Of a stretch of 37,685 nt of DNA, positions 7,745 to 16,767 are shown in pieces. Source of the stretch: Methanobacteriota archaeon (GTDB taxonomy: Archaea; Thermoplasmatota; Thermoplasmata; Methanomassiliicoccales; UBA472); assembly GCA_021372315.1 (NCBI GenBank), contig JAJFUT010000099.1:1-37685 (forward strand), given 5' to 3'. The notes under the pieces are model-generated. The model was not told where the DNA came from, did no database searches, and saw only the letters and a list, made by a program, of their open reading frames with translations. Every line of letters starts with the position of its first letter. Position 1 is the stretch's first letter. A program made the position numbers and the translations under genes.

Positions 7745-8785
7745 TCAGCCCTCGACCCTGTATCTCAAGAGCGCCGCCATGCCTCCCAAGGACTCTAGCT
7801 TCCGCCCGCCCTCGTGCTGCTCGCTCACGACGACGACCTTGCCCCTTGCCAGGTCCACCGCTGACATCAAGGGCTCCATCTCGCTCTCCCTGACCTTCTT
7901 GTCGAGGACCAGGAGAACATCGACCGCGCCGGCGTTCACGGCAGCCTTCACCTGCTTGATGCCGTAGGCCACAGGTCCGTCCTTCGCGATCTCCTCCAGC
8001 ACCTTCTCCACGAGCGCCATCTCCTCCGCGACCCTTGAGTCCTTAAGGACGTCCGCGCCGATGCCCCTCTTCATGAGCTCGTGTATGCCCTGCATCCCCG
8101 ACTGGCCCGTGTGGTAGACGAACGAGCGCTTGAACAGGTCGGGCTCCCTCTCCCTGCCCTCGGCCTGAAGGTTCTCCTTCGTGAACCCCGGTCCGAGCAG
8201 GACGATGGCGACCCCTTCGGTGGCGACCTGTTTGAGCTTTGATATGATTTCTCCGAAGTAATCACCGGACTCCTTCTGCTCGTACATCTTGCCGCAGCTG
8301 GGCCCGCATATGTCGGCGACCTTCTTGATGCCGTACTGCCTCAGCACGGCGATCGTCGCCTCGTCGTTCTCGAGCGCGACGAAAACGATGACCGGCTTGC
8401 CCGCCTCATCGACCGAGCGCTTCACTCGGTCCAGGTCGGTCTGGGTCCACTCCTTCTTGTAGACGTCGATCCAGTCCCCCTCGTCGAGGATGAGCGTATG
8501 ATACGAGCCGACGTCCTGCGGTCCTTCCTCGATGACGCCTAGCAGCCTCAGACTGGCATCGTACTCGTGGAACTCGACCTTCTCCACCCTGATCCCGAGG
8601 GTCATCTTCTTCTTCTCGCCCCTCTCGGCTCGGACCTTGTCGGTCTTCGTCTCGTCCCTCCGATATGTCGCGGCAAAGACCAGGTCCCCTGGGCGGACTA
8701 TGTTGTAGAGATGCCAAAGGTCGTCCTTTATCTCGACCTGGAGCTTGATCTCCCCTTTGAACCGGTCCTGGTGGAGTACCCGCAT
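7745..8785 (-). CDS. pelA: Archaeal Pelota, mRNA surveillance and ribosome rescue factor
   Basis: This 346-residue protein matches archaeal Pelota in length and layout. It has an Sm-like N-terminal domain (about 1-125, with DDLWHLYNIVRPGDLV and the EKKKMTLGIRVEKVEFHEYDASLRLLG core), a central eRF1-like domain (about 130-255, LLGPGFTKENL) and a C-terminal L7Ae-fold domain (about 260-346, YGIKQVKAAVNAGAVDVLLV). With archaeal EF1-alpha and ABCE1 it splits stalled ribosomes in no-go decay; unlike eRF1 it lacks a GGQ loop. A TATA box 29 bp upstream of the ATG implies a leaderless message. It stands alone between the leu-type operon and carAB. Confidence 0.93.
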   Translation of the reverse strand: MRVLHQDRFKGEIKLQVEIKDDLWHLYNIVRPGDLVFAATYRRDETKTDKVRAERGEKKKMTLGIRVEKVEFHEYDASLRLLGVIEEGPQDVGSYHTLILDEGDWIDVYKKEWTQTDLDRVKRSVDEAGKPVIVFVALENDEATIAVLRQYGIKKVADICGPSCGKMYEQKESGDYFGEIISKLKQVATEGVAIVLLGPGFTKENLQAEGREREPDLFKRSFVYHTGQSGMQGIHELMKRGIGADVLKDSRVAEEMALVEKVLEEIAKDGPVAYGIKQVKAAVNAGAVDVLLVLDKKVRESEMEPLMSAVDLARGKVVVVSEQHEGGRKLESLGGMAALLRYRVEG

Positions 8786-8809
8786 CGGTTGAAGCGAATG
8801 GTCTGGATG

Positions 8810-8820
8810 ATATTATAACC
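8810..8820 (-). promoter_or_regulatory. TATA box of pelA (near-leaderless)
   Basis: The minus strand reads GGTTATAATAT, centred about 29 bp upstream of the pelA ATG at 8785, so transcription should begin only a few nucleotides before the start codon. A GC hairpin, GGGGCG/CGCCCC (8828-8833 and 8842-8847), lies just upstream. Confidence 0.5.
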
Positions 8821-8995
8821 TATGACGGGGGCGGAGATCGTCGCCCCTCTCCCGCTCCCGGTCCTTGGAACATGCTCAAGTACGCTCGATGTTCCCCTGT
8901 TCCGACACCATGACCACGGGATGAACAAACCCTTCATTTTCTTGTCCCCATATGGACAGAATCGCTGAACTCGGTTGGATGAATCTCAAATAGGG

Positions 8996-9003
8996 TTATA
9001 TAT
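8996..9003 (+). promoter_or_regulatory. TATA box of carAB (near-leaderless)
   Basis: TTATATAT lies about 29 bp upstream of the carA ATG at 9029, and no ribosome-binding site precedes that ATG. An inverted repeat TGTCC/GGACA (8943-8947 and 8954-8958, around CCATAT) lies about 40 bp further upstream and could be an operator. Confidence 0.55.
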
Positions 9004-9028
9004 CCCGTAAGATTACCATCGATTTCTG

Positions 9029-10114
9029 ATGGCAAAGTGTTTCCTTGTGCTTGAAGACGGGACGATTCTCGAGGGCACAGGTTTTGGTTTTGAGGAAACT
9101 GCATACGGGGAAGTCGTTTTTAACACTGGGATGACCGGTTATCAGGAGAGCTTGACAGACCCGTCCTATCTCGGTCAGATACTGATAATGTCATATCCGC
9201 TCATCGGAAACTACGGAACGAACGTCCATGACGTCGAGTCGGGGAAGGTACAGGTGCGCGGGTTCACGGTGAGGCAGAACTGCGATGAGCCGAGCCAGAT
9301 GTACCAGGGAAAGACCCTCGATGAGTACCTGAAGGAGAATCGGGTCCCGGGGATATCCGACATAGACACAAGGTCGCTCATCATAAATATCAGGGAGAAG
9401 GGGACGCCCAGGGGCGCGATCGTCTTCAACGAGGACCCGATGGAGGTCCTTGAAAAGATAAGGAAGATGCCTTTTCCCTCCGAGGAGAACCTCGTAGGGA
9501 TGGCAAGCACCAAGAACATCATCCGTCACGATTCCGAAAGAAAGGGGGCGAAGACCGTCGCCTTGTTCGATTGCGGCGCCAAGGCGAACATCATAAGGGA
9601 GATGAAGAAACGGTTCAACGTCATCCAGCTTCCATATGATACGCCGAGGAAATGGTTCCGCGACAACGAGGTCGACGGCATCATGATCTCCAACGGGCCT
9701 GGGGACCCCGCGCATCCGGCCCTTAAGGGGACCGTCATAAGGACAATCGGGGAGGTCAAGGAGGACTACCCGATCATGGGGATATGCATGGGGAACCAAC
9801 TTCTGTCCCTGGCCTTCAAGGGTAATACTTACAAGTTGAAGTTCGGCCACCGCGGTGCGAACCAGCCGGTGAAGCACAAGGACCGCGTCTTCATCACCTC
9901 GCAGAACCACGGTTACGCCGTGGACCCGGCGTCCATAGAAGGGAGCGGGCTCGAGGTAACTCACGTCAATGCCAACGACGGGACGATCGAAGGGCTGACC
10001 CACAAGGAGCTCCCGATCTTCTCCGTCCAATATCATCCCGAGGCGAGGCCGGGCCCGATGGACACGACCTTCCTGTTCGACGACTTCGCGAAGATGCTGG
10101 AGGCGAAAAGATGA
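9029..10114 (+). CDS. carA: Carbamoyl-phosphate synthase small (glutaminase) subunit
   Basis: This 361-residue subunit hydrolyses glutamine and passes ammonia to CarB for carbamoyl phosphate, the precursor of pyrimidines and arginine. The N-terminal CarA domain is typical (ALEDGT-like start, FNTGMTGYQESLTDPSY). The class I glutaminase follows, with SNGPGDP, the nucleophile cysteine in GICMGNQ and the histidine-glutamate pair in QYHPEA. The message appears leaderless. Its last four bases overlap the carB start as ATGA, so the two subunits are translationally coupled. Confidence 0.95.
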   Translation: MAKCFLVLEDGTILEGTGFGFEETAYGEVVFNTGMTGYQESLTDPSYLGQILIMSYPLIGNYGTNVHDVESGKVQVRGFTVRQNCDEPSQMYQGKTLDEYLKENRVPGISDIDTRSLIINIREKGTPRGAIVFNEDPMEVLEKIRKMPFPSEENLVGMASTKNIIRHDSERKGAKTVALFDCGAKANIIREMKKRFNVIQLPYDTPRKWFRDNEVDGIMISNGPGDPAHPALKGTVIRTIGEVKEDYPIMGICMGNQLLSLAFKGNTYKLKFGHRGANQPVKHKDRVFITSQNHGYAVDPASIEGSGLEVTHVNANDGTIEGLTHKELPIFSVQYHPEARPGPMDTTFLFDDFAKMLEAKR

Positions 10115-13100
10115 CCAGGCCGGGCAAGAGCAAGGGGAAGCTGATGGTTATCGGCTCCGGGCCCATCGTCATAGGCCAGGCGGCCGAGTTCGATTTCTCC
10201 GGCTCACAGGCATGCCGCTCTCTGAGGGAGGAGGGCTACGAGACGGTGCTCGTCAACAGCAACCCCGCGACTATCCAGACCGACCTCGAGATGGCCGACA
10301 TCGTCTACATCGAACCTTTGAACGTCGAGACGGTCGCCAGGATCATCGAGAAGGAGAAGGTCGAGGGCGTCCTGTCGGGAATGGGAGGACAGACCGCGCT
10401 CAACATATGCTCCGAGCTGGCCGAGAAGGGCTACCTCGAGAAGCTCAACTGCCGCTTATACGGGACCCAGCCCCATGCCATCGCCCTGAGCGAGGACAGG
10501 GAGCTGTTCAAGCAGACGATGATCGACAACGGCGAACCGGTGCCGCGGTCGATGACCGTCCACAACATCGAGGAGGCGAAGAAGGCCGTCGAGTACATCG
10601 GGAGATACCCCGTGCTCATCAGGCCCGCTTATACCCTGGGAGGGACCGGGGGAGGCGTGGCTTACAACGAGGAGGAGCTCGTTCCCATCGTTGGAAGGGG
10701 TCTAATATATTCGCGCATCAAGCAGGTGCTGATCGAGGAGAGCGTGCTCGGCTGGAAGGAGTTCGAGTACGAGGTAATGCGCGACAAGAACGACAACTGC
10801 ATCATCATCTGCTCGATGGAGAACCTGGACCCGATGGGCATCCACACCGGCGAGAGCATCGTCGTGGCGCCTGTCCAGACGCTCAACGACGTCGACCACC
10901 AGCGGCTCAGGACCGCCTCGATCAAGATCATCAGGGCCTTGGGCATCGAAGGAGGATGCAACGTTCAGTTCGCCTTCGACCCGGCTACCAAGGAGTACAG
11001 GGTCATCGAAGTGAACCCGAGGGTCTCACGTTCGTCGGCGCTCGCGTCCAAGGCGACGGGATATCCGATCGCCAGGGTCGCGGCGAAGATCGCCATCGGA
11101 AAGACGCTGGACGAGATCCAGAACAAGATCACCGGAAAGACGTCGGCCGCGTTCGAGCCGACGATCGATTACTGTGTCATCAAGATCCCGCGCTGGCCCT
11201 TCGACAAGTTCAGGACGGTCGACAAGACGCTCGGCACGCAGATGAAGTCCACCGGAGAGGTGATGGCCATCGGCCGCACCATCGAGGAGGGCATCATGAA
11301 GGCGATCCGCTCGCTCGAGACGGACAAGGTCGACCTCGAGGCCGAGAAGTGGAACGAAACGGAGCTCGAGATGGAGCTCAAGGTCGCCACGGACAAGAGG
11401 ATCTACGCGATCGCCGAGGCGTTCAGAAAGGGCATGGACATCGAGAAGATCGCCGCGCTCACGATGTGGGACGATTTCTTCCTCAAGAAGATCAGGAACA
11501 TCGTCCACATGGAGGAGGAGCTGAAGAAGGGCAAGCCTTCGGTCGTCCTGCTCAAGAGGGCGAAGAGGCTCGGGTTCCCCGATGAGAGCATAGCGAAGTT
11601 CTCCCAAATGAAGGAGGAGGACGTCCGCGAGCTCCGCATCAAGAACGGCATCGTGCCGACGTACAAGATGGTCGACACCTGCGCTGCCGAGTTCGAGGCG
11701 GCCACGCCTTACTTCTACTCGACCTACGAGACCTTGTCCGAGGGCAAGTGCTCGAAGAAGAGGAAGGTGATCATCGTCGGCGCCGGACCGATCAGGATCG
11801 GCCAGGGCATCGAGTTCGACTATTGCTGCGTCCACGGCGTTATGGCATGCCAGGAGGAGGGCGTCGACGCCATCGTCATAAACAACAATCCCGAGACGGT
11901 CTCGACCGATTACGACATATCGGACCGCCTCTACTTCGAGCCTCTCACGCTGGAGGACGTCCTCAACGTCATCGACAACGAGGACGCGGACGGGGTGATA
12001 GTCCAGTATGGAGGCCAGACGTCCGTCAACCTCGCCGTCCCGCTCGAGCATGCGCTCAAGGGCAAGAGGACGAAGGTCCTCGGCACGAGCCCGGACATGA
12101 TCGACATGGCCGAGGACAGGAAGCGCTGGACCCAGCTCATGAGGGACCTCGACATCCGACAGCCAGAATCGGGCACCGGCCATTCGTACGACGAGGTCAA
12201 GGCCGTCGCCGACCGGATCGGATACCCTGTGCTGCTCAGACCGTCATACGTGCTTGGCGGAAGGGGCATGGAGATCATCTACAACGAAGAGGAGCTCAAG
12301 ACCTACGTCGAGACCGCCGTGCGCGTCTCCCGGAAGCACCCAGTCCTCATAGACAAGTACCTTTCGCACGCCATCGAGCTGGACGTCGACGCCGTATGCG
12401 ACGGAAAGGACGTCTTCATCGGAGGCATAATGGAGCACATCGAGGAGGCTGGAGTGCACTCCGGAGACGCCACGATGGTCCTTCCTTCGCAGACGATACC
12501 GTCCGAGACGATAGAAAGGGTGAAGGAGATCACCATCAAGGTCGCTCTCGCCCTTCAGATCAAGGGGCTCATGAACCTTCAGCTGGCCGTGAAGGGGGAC
12601 GAGGTGTACATGATCGAGGCCAACCCCAGGGCGTCGAGGACCGTGCCCTTCGTCTCCAAGGCGATCGGCATCCCGCTGGCCAAGCTCGCCACGAAGGTGC
12701 AGCTCGGAAGGACGCTCAAGGAGCTCGGATACGTGGGCATGGCAAAGTTCAACCACGTCGCAGTCAAGGCATCGGTCTTCCCGTTCCTGAAGCTGCCTGG
12801 CGTGGATTCGATCCTCGGCCCGGAGATGAAGTCCACCGGCGAGGTCATGGGAATCGACAACGACTATCACGCGGCGATGTACAAGGCGCTGGTCTCGGCC
12901 GGGATGAAGCTCCCGACCAAAGGAGGCGTGTACTTCACCGTCGCCGACAACGAGAAGGCGCTGATGCTGCCCGTGGCGAAGGAGCTGCACGAGATGGGCT
13001 TCCAGGTGTTCGCCACCAGAGGCACCTCCACGTTCCTGAGGAACAACGGCATACCGACGACGACCGTGTACAAGGTCAGGGAGAACACCCCTCCAGACGC

Positions 13101-13320
13101 GCTCGGACTGATGCGCATGGGGCAGATCAACCTCATCATCAACACTCCGACCTACAGCTCGGGGTCGATAAGGGACGGCGCCATGATGCGCCGCCTTGCC
13201 GTCGAGCTCGAGATCCCCTTCCTGACGACGATACAGGCGGGCAAGGCGACGGTCGGCGCTATGAAGAGGGCGATGCTGGGAGAGGTCGACGTAAGGGACA
13301 TCGCGTCATACCATGATTGA
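10111..13320 (+). CDS. carB: Carbamoyl-phosphate synthase large subunit
   Basis: At 1069 residues this is a full-length CarB, not the split form of some archaea. It has two homologous ATP-grasp halves (about 1-400 and 555-935), each opening with a phosphate loop (VIGSGPIVIGQAAEFDFSG; VGAGPIRIGQGIEFDY), an oligomerisation segment between them and a C-terminal MGS-like allosteric domain (about 940-1069, TRGTSTFLRNNGI). The first half activates bicarbonate and makes carbamate; the second phosphorylates carbamate. It ends 9 nt before the convergent eamA gene. Confidence 0.96.
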   Translation: MTRPGKSKGKLMVIGSGPIVIGQAAEFDFSGSQACRSLREEGYETVLVNSNPATIQTDLEMADIVYIEPLNVETVARIIEKEKVEGVLSGMGGQTALNICSELAEKGYLEKLNCRLYGTQPHAIALSEDRELFKQTMIDNGEPVPRSMTVHNIEEAKKAVEYIGRYPVLIRPAYTLGGTGGGVAYNEEELVPIVGRGLIYSRIKQVLIEESVLGWKEFEYEVMRDKNDNCIIICSMENLDPMGIHTGESIVVAPVQTLNDVDHQRLRTASIKIIRALGIEGGCNVQFAFDPATKEYRVIEVNPRVSRSSALASKATGYPIARVAAKIAIGKTLDEIQNKITGKTSAAFEPTIDYCVIKIPRWPFDKFRTVDKTLGTQMKSTGEVMAIGRTIEEGIMKAIRSLETDKVDLEAEKWNETELEMELKVATDKRIYAIAEAFRKGMDIEKIAALTMWDDFFLKKIRNIVHMEEELKKGKPSVVLLKRAKRLGFPDESIAKFSQMKEEDVRELRIKNGIVPTYKMVDTCAAEFEAATPYFYSTYETLSEGKCSKKRKVIIVGAGPIRIGQGIEFDYCCVHGVMACQEEGVDAIVINNNPETVSTDYDISDRLYFEPLTLEDVLNVIDNEDADGVIVQYGGQTSVNLAVPLEHALKGKRTKVLGTSPDMIDMAEDRKRWTQLMRDLDIRQPESGTGHSYDEVKAVADRIGYPVLLRPSYVLGGRGMEIIYNEEELKTYVETAVRVSRKHPVLIDKYLSHAIELDVDAVCDGKDVFIGGIMEHIEEAGVHSGDATMVLPSQTIPSETIERVKEITIKVALALQIKGLMNLQLAVKGDEVYMIEANPRASRTVPFVSKAIGIPLAKLATKVQLGRTLKELGYVGMAKFNHVAVKASVFPFLKLPGVDSILGPEMKSTGEVMGIDNDYHAAMYKALVSAGMKLPTKGGVYFTVADNEKALMLPVAKELHEMGFQVFATRGTSTFLRNNGIPTTTVYKVRENTPPDALGLMRMGQINLIINTPTYSSGSIRDGAMMRRLAVELEIPFLTTIQAGKATVGAMKRAMLGEVDVRDIASYHD

Positions 13321-13329
13321 GCGCCTTTC

Positions 13330-14229
13330 TCAAACAACTTCCTTTTTTCCTATCTTGACCTCGTACTTGGCCACTATGATCACTCCGGCCAGCAGCATCG
13401 CTCCGCTAACGATAATGAGCGGCGATGGCATCTGTGAGAAGAAGATCATCGCCAATACGGACGCGATGATCGGCTCGCCGAGGAGCGAGACGCTGACGAA
13501 CGATGCCGTCACATACTTCAAGCTCCAGTTGTAGACGGTGTGCCCCATGATCGTCGACACCCCTGCCAGGAGCAGGAACAGCGCGATGTTCTCCAGAGAC
13601 ATCGGGAGCACTGGAGCGGACACCGCGAAGCATGACGCGAACAGGAACATCGTCGCGAACAAGTAGACGAGAAATGCGTATGGCACTATGTCGATGACCT
13701 GTCTCATGACCCTGCCACCGATGAGATATATCGCCGCGAGCACGCATCCGATGAGCGCCAGCACATTTCCTTCGAAGCCGCTTCCGCCCAGCCCGCTCAT
13801 CGAGACCAGCACTATCCCCGCGAATCCGAGGACCATGCCTGCCATTGCCTTCTTGTCCGTTTCCTTCAGATAGAAGATCGAAACGAGCCCGATGAGCAGC
13901 GGGTGGGCGGTGACCAGCAAGGTGGAGGCCGCCACGGTCGTGAGCGTGAGGGACGTATTGAACGTGTAGAAGTGCAGCGCGAGGACGACACCGATGCAGG
14001 CCAGGACGATCCAATGGCGCCTCGGGAGGGCCGCGATCTGAGGTCTGGACGGCCCGATGGCAAAGGGAAGAAGCATCAGGGTGGCGAAAAGCATCCTGTA
14101 CGCAGCTATGACGAGCGGATCGGCATCGCTCCAGACGATGAATATGGACGCGAAGGACACGCTGACGACCGCAACGAGGACCCCGATGTACGGGGACGCT
14201 CCCTTCCCGCCCGCATTGAAGAATGCCAT
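13330..14229 (-). CDS. EamA/DMT-family membrane transporter
   Basis: This 299-residue protein has about ten hydrophobic helices in two EamA repeats (about 14-145 and 155-293), with the charged loop FYLKETDKKA after the first repeat and SLLGEPIIASVLAMIFF late in the second. Proteins of this family export or import metabolites, often amino acids; the substrate cannot be read from sequence. It lies 4 nt downstream of an ACT-domain regulator and is probably cotranscribed with it. Both face away from the aromatic operon, so an amino-acid-related role is possible but inferred. Confidence 0.88.
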   Translation of the reverse strand: MAFFNAGGKGASPYIGVLVAVVSVSFASIFIVWSDADPLVIAAYRMLFATLMLLPFAIGPSRPQIAALPRRHWIVLACIGVVLALHFYTFNTSLTLTTVAASTLLVTAHPLLIGLVSIFYLKETDKKAMAGMVLGFAGIVLVSMSGLGGSGFEGNVLALIGCVLAAIYLIGGRVMRQVIDIVPYAFLVYLFATMFLFASCFAVSAPVLPMSLENIALFLLLAGVSTIMGHTVYNWSLKYVTASFVSVSLLGEPIIASVLAMIFFSQMPSPLIIVSGAMLLAGVIIVAKYEVKIGKKEVV

Positions 14230-14233
14230 CGTA

Positions 14234-14734
14234 TCAATGGATCATTATGGACTTGACGCCGCGGCAGTTCTTCAACCGCGGGATCAGCTCCGGCGGGACC
14301 GCAAGGTCTGTGATGATGAACAGACGGGGCTCTGTGCTCAGGTCCGGGTCTGTGACTATCGCCTGGCGAATGCTGATGCCGGCCGTGGCTATGATACCAG
14401 TGACCTCGGCGATTATTCCAGGCGTGGACGCGTTGTTCGGTATGATCTCGATCGCGCTCCATCCCATCTCCGAGGCGACGTCCCTCAGGAACGCCGTCGG
14501 CTTGAGCTTCGAGAAGACCCTCATCAGCTCAGGGCTGGTCTGGATGGTCTCGACCGCCGCTCGGACGATCCTCCTGTCGACGCCGGCCGCCTTTCCGATG
14601 GCCACGTCGCCTAGCTCGATCTCACCGCTGTATATCCGGCCCTCTTGCACCCGCAGCCCCTGTTCCAGGAGGAGCTTTGCGACCTTCGCTTGCGATGGGT
14701 ACCGGCCGAAATAGTTCGATATCTGCTTCCACAT
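14234..14734 (-). CDS. ACT-domain protein, predicted regulator of amino-acid metabolism
   Basis: This 166-residue protein resembles the archaeal family often described as a predicted regulator of amino-acid metabolism with an ACT domain. The N-terminal half (about 1-75) looks like a helix-turn-helix-type domain (RYPSQAKVAKLLLEQGLRV, IGKAAGVDRRIV). The C-terminal half (about 92-166) is an ACT fold with the ligand-loop-like NNASTPGIIAEVTGIIATAGISIRQ. Its gene is divergent from the aromatic operon and precedes the EamA transporter, so it may sense an aromatic or other amino acid and control one or both. That link is inference; its DNA target is not known. Confidence 0.75.
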   Translation of the reverse strand: MWKQISNYFGRYPSQAKVAKLLLEQGLRVQEGRIYSGEIELGDVAIGKAAGVDRRIVRAAVETIQTSPELMRVFSKLKPTAFLRDVASEMGWSAIEIIPNNASTPGIIAEVTGIIATAGISIRQAIVTDPDLSTEPRLFIITDLAVPPELIPRLKNCRGVKSIMIH

Positions 14735-14756
14735 TTCAAATCGGCATCCGCCTGGT

Positions 14757-14767
14757 CATTTAAATTG
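14757..14767 (-). promoter_or_regulatory. TATA box of the ACT-eamA operon
   Basis: The minus strand reads CAATTTAAATG, centred about 28 bp upstream of the ATG at 14734, consistent with a leaderless transcript. Confidence 0.5.
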
Positions 14768-14869
14768 TTTGCCATTGTATAGTTTTGTTCATCGCATCGA
14801 TTTGGAGGGCGGGGGAAAGCATTTAGAGTCATCATCATGATAGAGTCTGGGCTATTCTCCTTGGCAGTG

Positions 14870-14883
14870 GTCCGCATGCGGAC
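14870..14883. promoter_or_regulatory. 14-bp perfect palindrome upstream of the aromatic operon promoter
   Basis: GTCCGCATGCGGAC is a perfect palindrome ending about 8 bp before the TATA element of the aromatic operon. This is a position where a bound regulator would interfere with or assist TBP/TFB. It is GC-rich, unlike the surrounding promoter DNA. Confidence 0.5.
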
Positions 14884-14890
14884 TGCGAAA

Positions 14891-14899
14891 GGATTATAT
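14891..14899 (+). promoter_or_regulatory. TATA box of the aromatic/homocysteine operon
   Basis: GATTATATG sits upstream of a GAGGTGA ribosome site (14927-14933) and the GTG start at 14938. Expected transcription start is near 14920, leaving a short leader with the ribosome site. Confidence 0.5.
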
Positions 14900-14937
14900 G
14901 CGTGCTAAGAATTGACACGGCTCACCGAGGTGAAAGA

Positions 14938-15729
14938 GTGCTTGGAAAGAACGTTAGGATGGAACGCATCATGGACAGGTCCACTGGACGCGCTGTTATA
15001 GTTCCGATGGACCATGGTATTACCATGGGCCCGATCGAAGGGCTGGTCGACATGAGGTCGACAATTGACAAGGTATCTCAGGGAGGGGCGACCGCGATCG
15101 TCCTCCACAAAGGTATCATTCCCTATTCACACAGGTCGTTCGGCCGCGACATCGGACTTATCGTCCATCTGTCCGCGAGCACGGGGCTGTCCCCGTATTC
15201 GAACTACAAGGTGCTCGTGACCACGGTGGAAGAGGCGATCAAGGTCGGGGCCGACGCCGTATCGATACACGTCAACCTAGGCGACGAGCATGAGCCGGAG
15301 ATGCTTCGCGATTTCGGCGAGGTGTCGAGGAAGTGCACTGAGTGGGGCATGCCCCTGCTTGTGATGATCTACCCGAGGGGCAAGGACATCAAGGACGCCT
15401 ACAACATCGATCTGGTCAAGAAGTGCGCGAGGACCGCGGCCGAGCTCGGAGCGGACCTGATCAAGACGAACTACCCCGGGGACATCGATTCCTTCAGGGA
15501 GGTCGTCAGGGGCGCAGAGGCGCCGGTCATCATAGCCGGCGGACCAAAGATGGACTCGGACGAGCGCGTGCTCCAGATGGTCAAGGACTCCATGGACGCG
15601 GGCGGAAAGGGCGTCAGCATCGGCAGGAACGTCTTCCAGCACAGGAACCTGATCGGCATCACCAAGGCCATCAGCGGCATCGTGCTCGAGGACATGGACG
15701 TCGAGGAAGCGCTGAAGATCCTCAAGTGA
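14938..15729 (+). CDS. aroA': 2-amino-3,7-dideoxy-D-threo-hept-6-ulosonate (ADH) synthase
   Basis: This 263-residue class I aldolase-like enzyme makes ADH from aspartate semialdehyde and 6-deoxy-5-ketofructose 1-phosphate, the archaeal alternative to DAHP synthase. VIVPMDHGITMGP is the characteristic aspartate-containing motif near the N-terminus, and ADLIKTNYPGD carries the Schiff-base lysine region; the phosphate loop GGPKMDSDE follows. The frame opens at a GTG at 14902, but that lies too close to the TATA box. GAGGTGA 4 nt before the GTG at 14938 fits better and gives family-like length. aroB' follows after 4 nt. Its substrate is supplied by asd later in the same operon. Confidence 0.92.
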   Translation: MLGKNVRMERIMDRSTGRAVIVPMDHGITMGPIEGLVDMRSTIDKVSQGGATAIVLHKGIIPYSHRSFGRDIGLIVHLSASTGLSPYSNYKVLVTTVEEAIKVGADAVSIHVNLGDEHEPEMLRDFGEVSRKCTEWGMPLLVMIYPRGKDIKDAYNIDLVKKCARTAAELGADLIKTNYPGDIDSFREVVRGAEAPVIIAGGPKMDSDERVLQMVKDSMDAGGKGVSIGRNVFQHRNLIGITKAISGIVLEDMDVEEALKILK

Positions 15730-15733
15730 TCAC

Positions 15734-16765
15734 ATGTCTGAAAAGTTGGTGTGGGTAAGGAGCGACCACCTCCCTGCCTACGATGACAGGAAGAAGGTAG
15801 TGACAACGGCACTGGAAGCTGGACTTGTCGATATCCTGGTAAGGGAAGAGGACAAGGAGCTGTTGCGCCTCGGCCGCTTCGACGCGATCATCGTCAGAGG
15901 CGACGAGCTATACGAGGACGGGAAGCTCACAGGTAAGATGATCGAGATCAATCGGCCGGACGACCTGGCGAAGGCCTCGGCCCTCAAGGGGAAGGTCGAT
16001 TACCTACTCATCGCGGCGAACGACTGGAAGGTCATTCCGCTCGAGAACCTCATAGCCGAGTTCCAGCGCTCGAACACGAGCATAATCGCAGGGGCCAGGA
16101 CGCCGGAGGATGCGAAGGTCTTCTCCGAAACGCTGGAGGTCGGCGTGGACGGCATAGCCATCGAGCCGACCGACGCCTCGAAGATAGCGGACTTCAAGGA
16201 CATCTCCATCGCGGCGACGGGCAAGATGGACCTCTCGGCCGTGAAGATCACGAAGATAACGCCGATCGGGATAGGCGACAGGGTGTGCATCGACACCTGC
16301 TCGCTGCTAAAGGTCGGGGAGGGGATGCTGGTAGGCTCTCAGAGCTCGTGCATGTTCCTCATCCATTCCGAGAGCCTGGAGAGCGCGTACGTCGCCGCGA
16401 GGCCGTTCCGCGTCAACGCTGGCCCGGTGCACGCGTACGTCATGTGCGCCAATGGCAGGACGAAGTACCTCTCTGAGATCAGGGGAGGCGACGAGCTGCT
16501 GGCCGTCAGATCCTCTGGCGAGACCAGACCTGTGGTCGTCGGAAGGGCCAAGGTCGAGGTCAGGCCGCTGCTCATCATCGAGGTCGATGCCGAGGGAAGG
16601 AAGCATTCGATCATACTCCAGAACGCTGAGACCATCCGCGTCTGCACCAAGGACGGCCCCGTCTCCGTCTCCGACCTCAAGGTCGGCCAGGAGATCCTCG
16701 CGAAGCTCGAGGCGGGCGGAAGGCATTTCGGCCACGCCATAGAAGAGACGATCAACGAGAGGTGA
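15734..16765 (+). CDS. aroB': 3-dehydroquinate synthase II (archaeal type)
   Basis: This 343-residue member of the archaeal dehydroquinate synthase II family oxidatively deaminates and cyclises ADH to 3-dehydroquinate with NAD. Family features include the N-terminal LVWVRSD stretch, the central RVCIDTCSLLKVGEGMLVGSQSS region and the RPFRVNAGPVHAYV and YLSEIRGGDELL motifs. It is unrelated to bacterial AroB. It starts 4 nt after the ADH synthase stop and ends 2 nt before the aroDE ATG, fixing the first two archaeal shikimate steps at the front of the operon. Confidence 0.93.
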   Translation: MSEKLVWVRSDHLPAYDDRKKVVTTALEAGLVDILVREEDKELLRLGRFDAIIVRGDELYEDGKLTGKMIEINRPDDLAKASALKGKVDYLLIAANDWKVIPLENLIAEFQRSNTSIIAGARTPEDAKVFSETLEVGVDGIAIEPTDASKIADFKDISIAATGKMDLSAVKITKITPIGIGDRVCIDTCSLLKVGEGMLVGSQSSCMFLIHSESLESAYVAARPFRVNAGPVHAYVMCANGRTKYLSEIRGGDELLAVRSSGETRPVVVGRAKVEVRPLLIIEVDAEGRKHSIILQNAETIRVCTKDGPVSVSDLKVGQEILAKLEAGGRHFGHAIEETINER

Positions 16766-16767
16766 GC

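Noticed and set aside
11026-12183. 385-codon open frame on the minus strand inside carB
   Set aside because: It lies fully antisense to a well-conserved carB and is low-complexity (Leu/Arg/Asp/Val-rich), as expected from GC-rich mirror frames. Similar long antisense frames inside aroA, tyrA, leuC and others were left out for the same reason.
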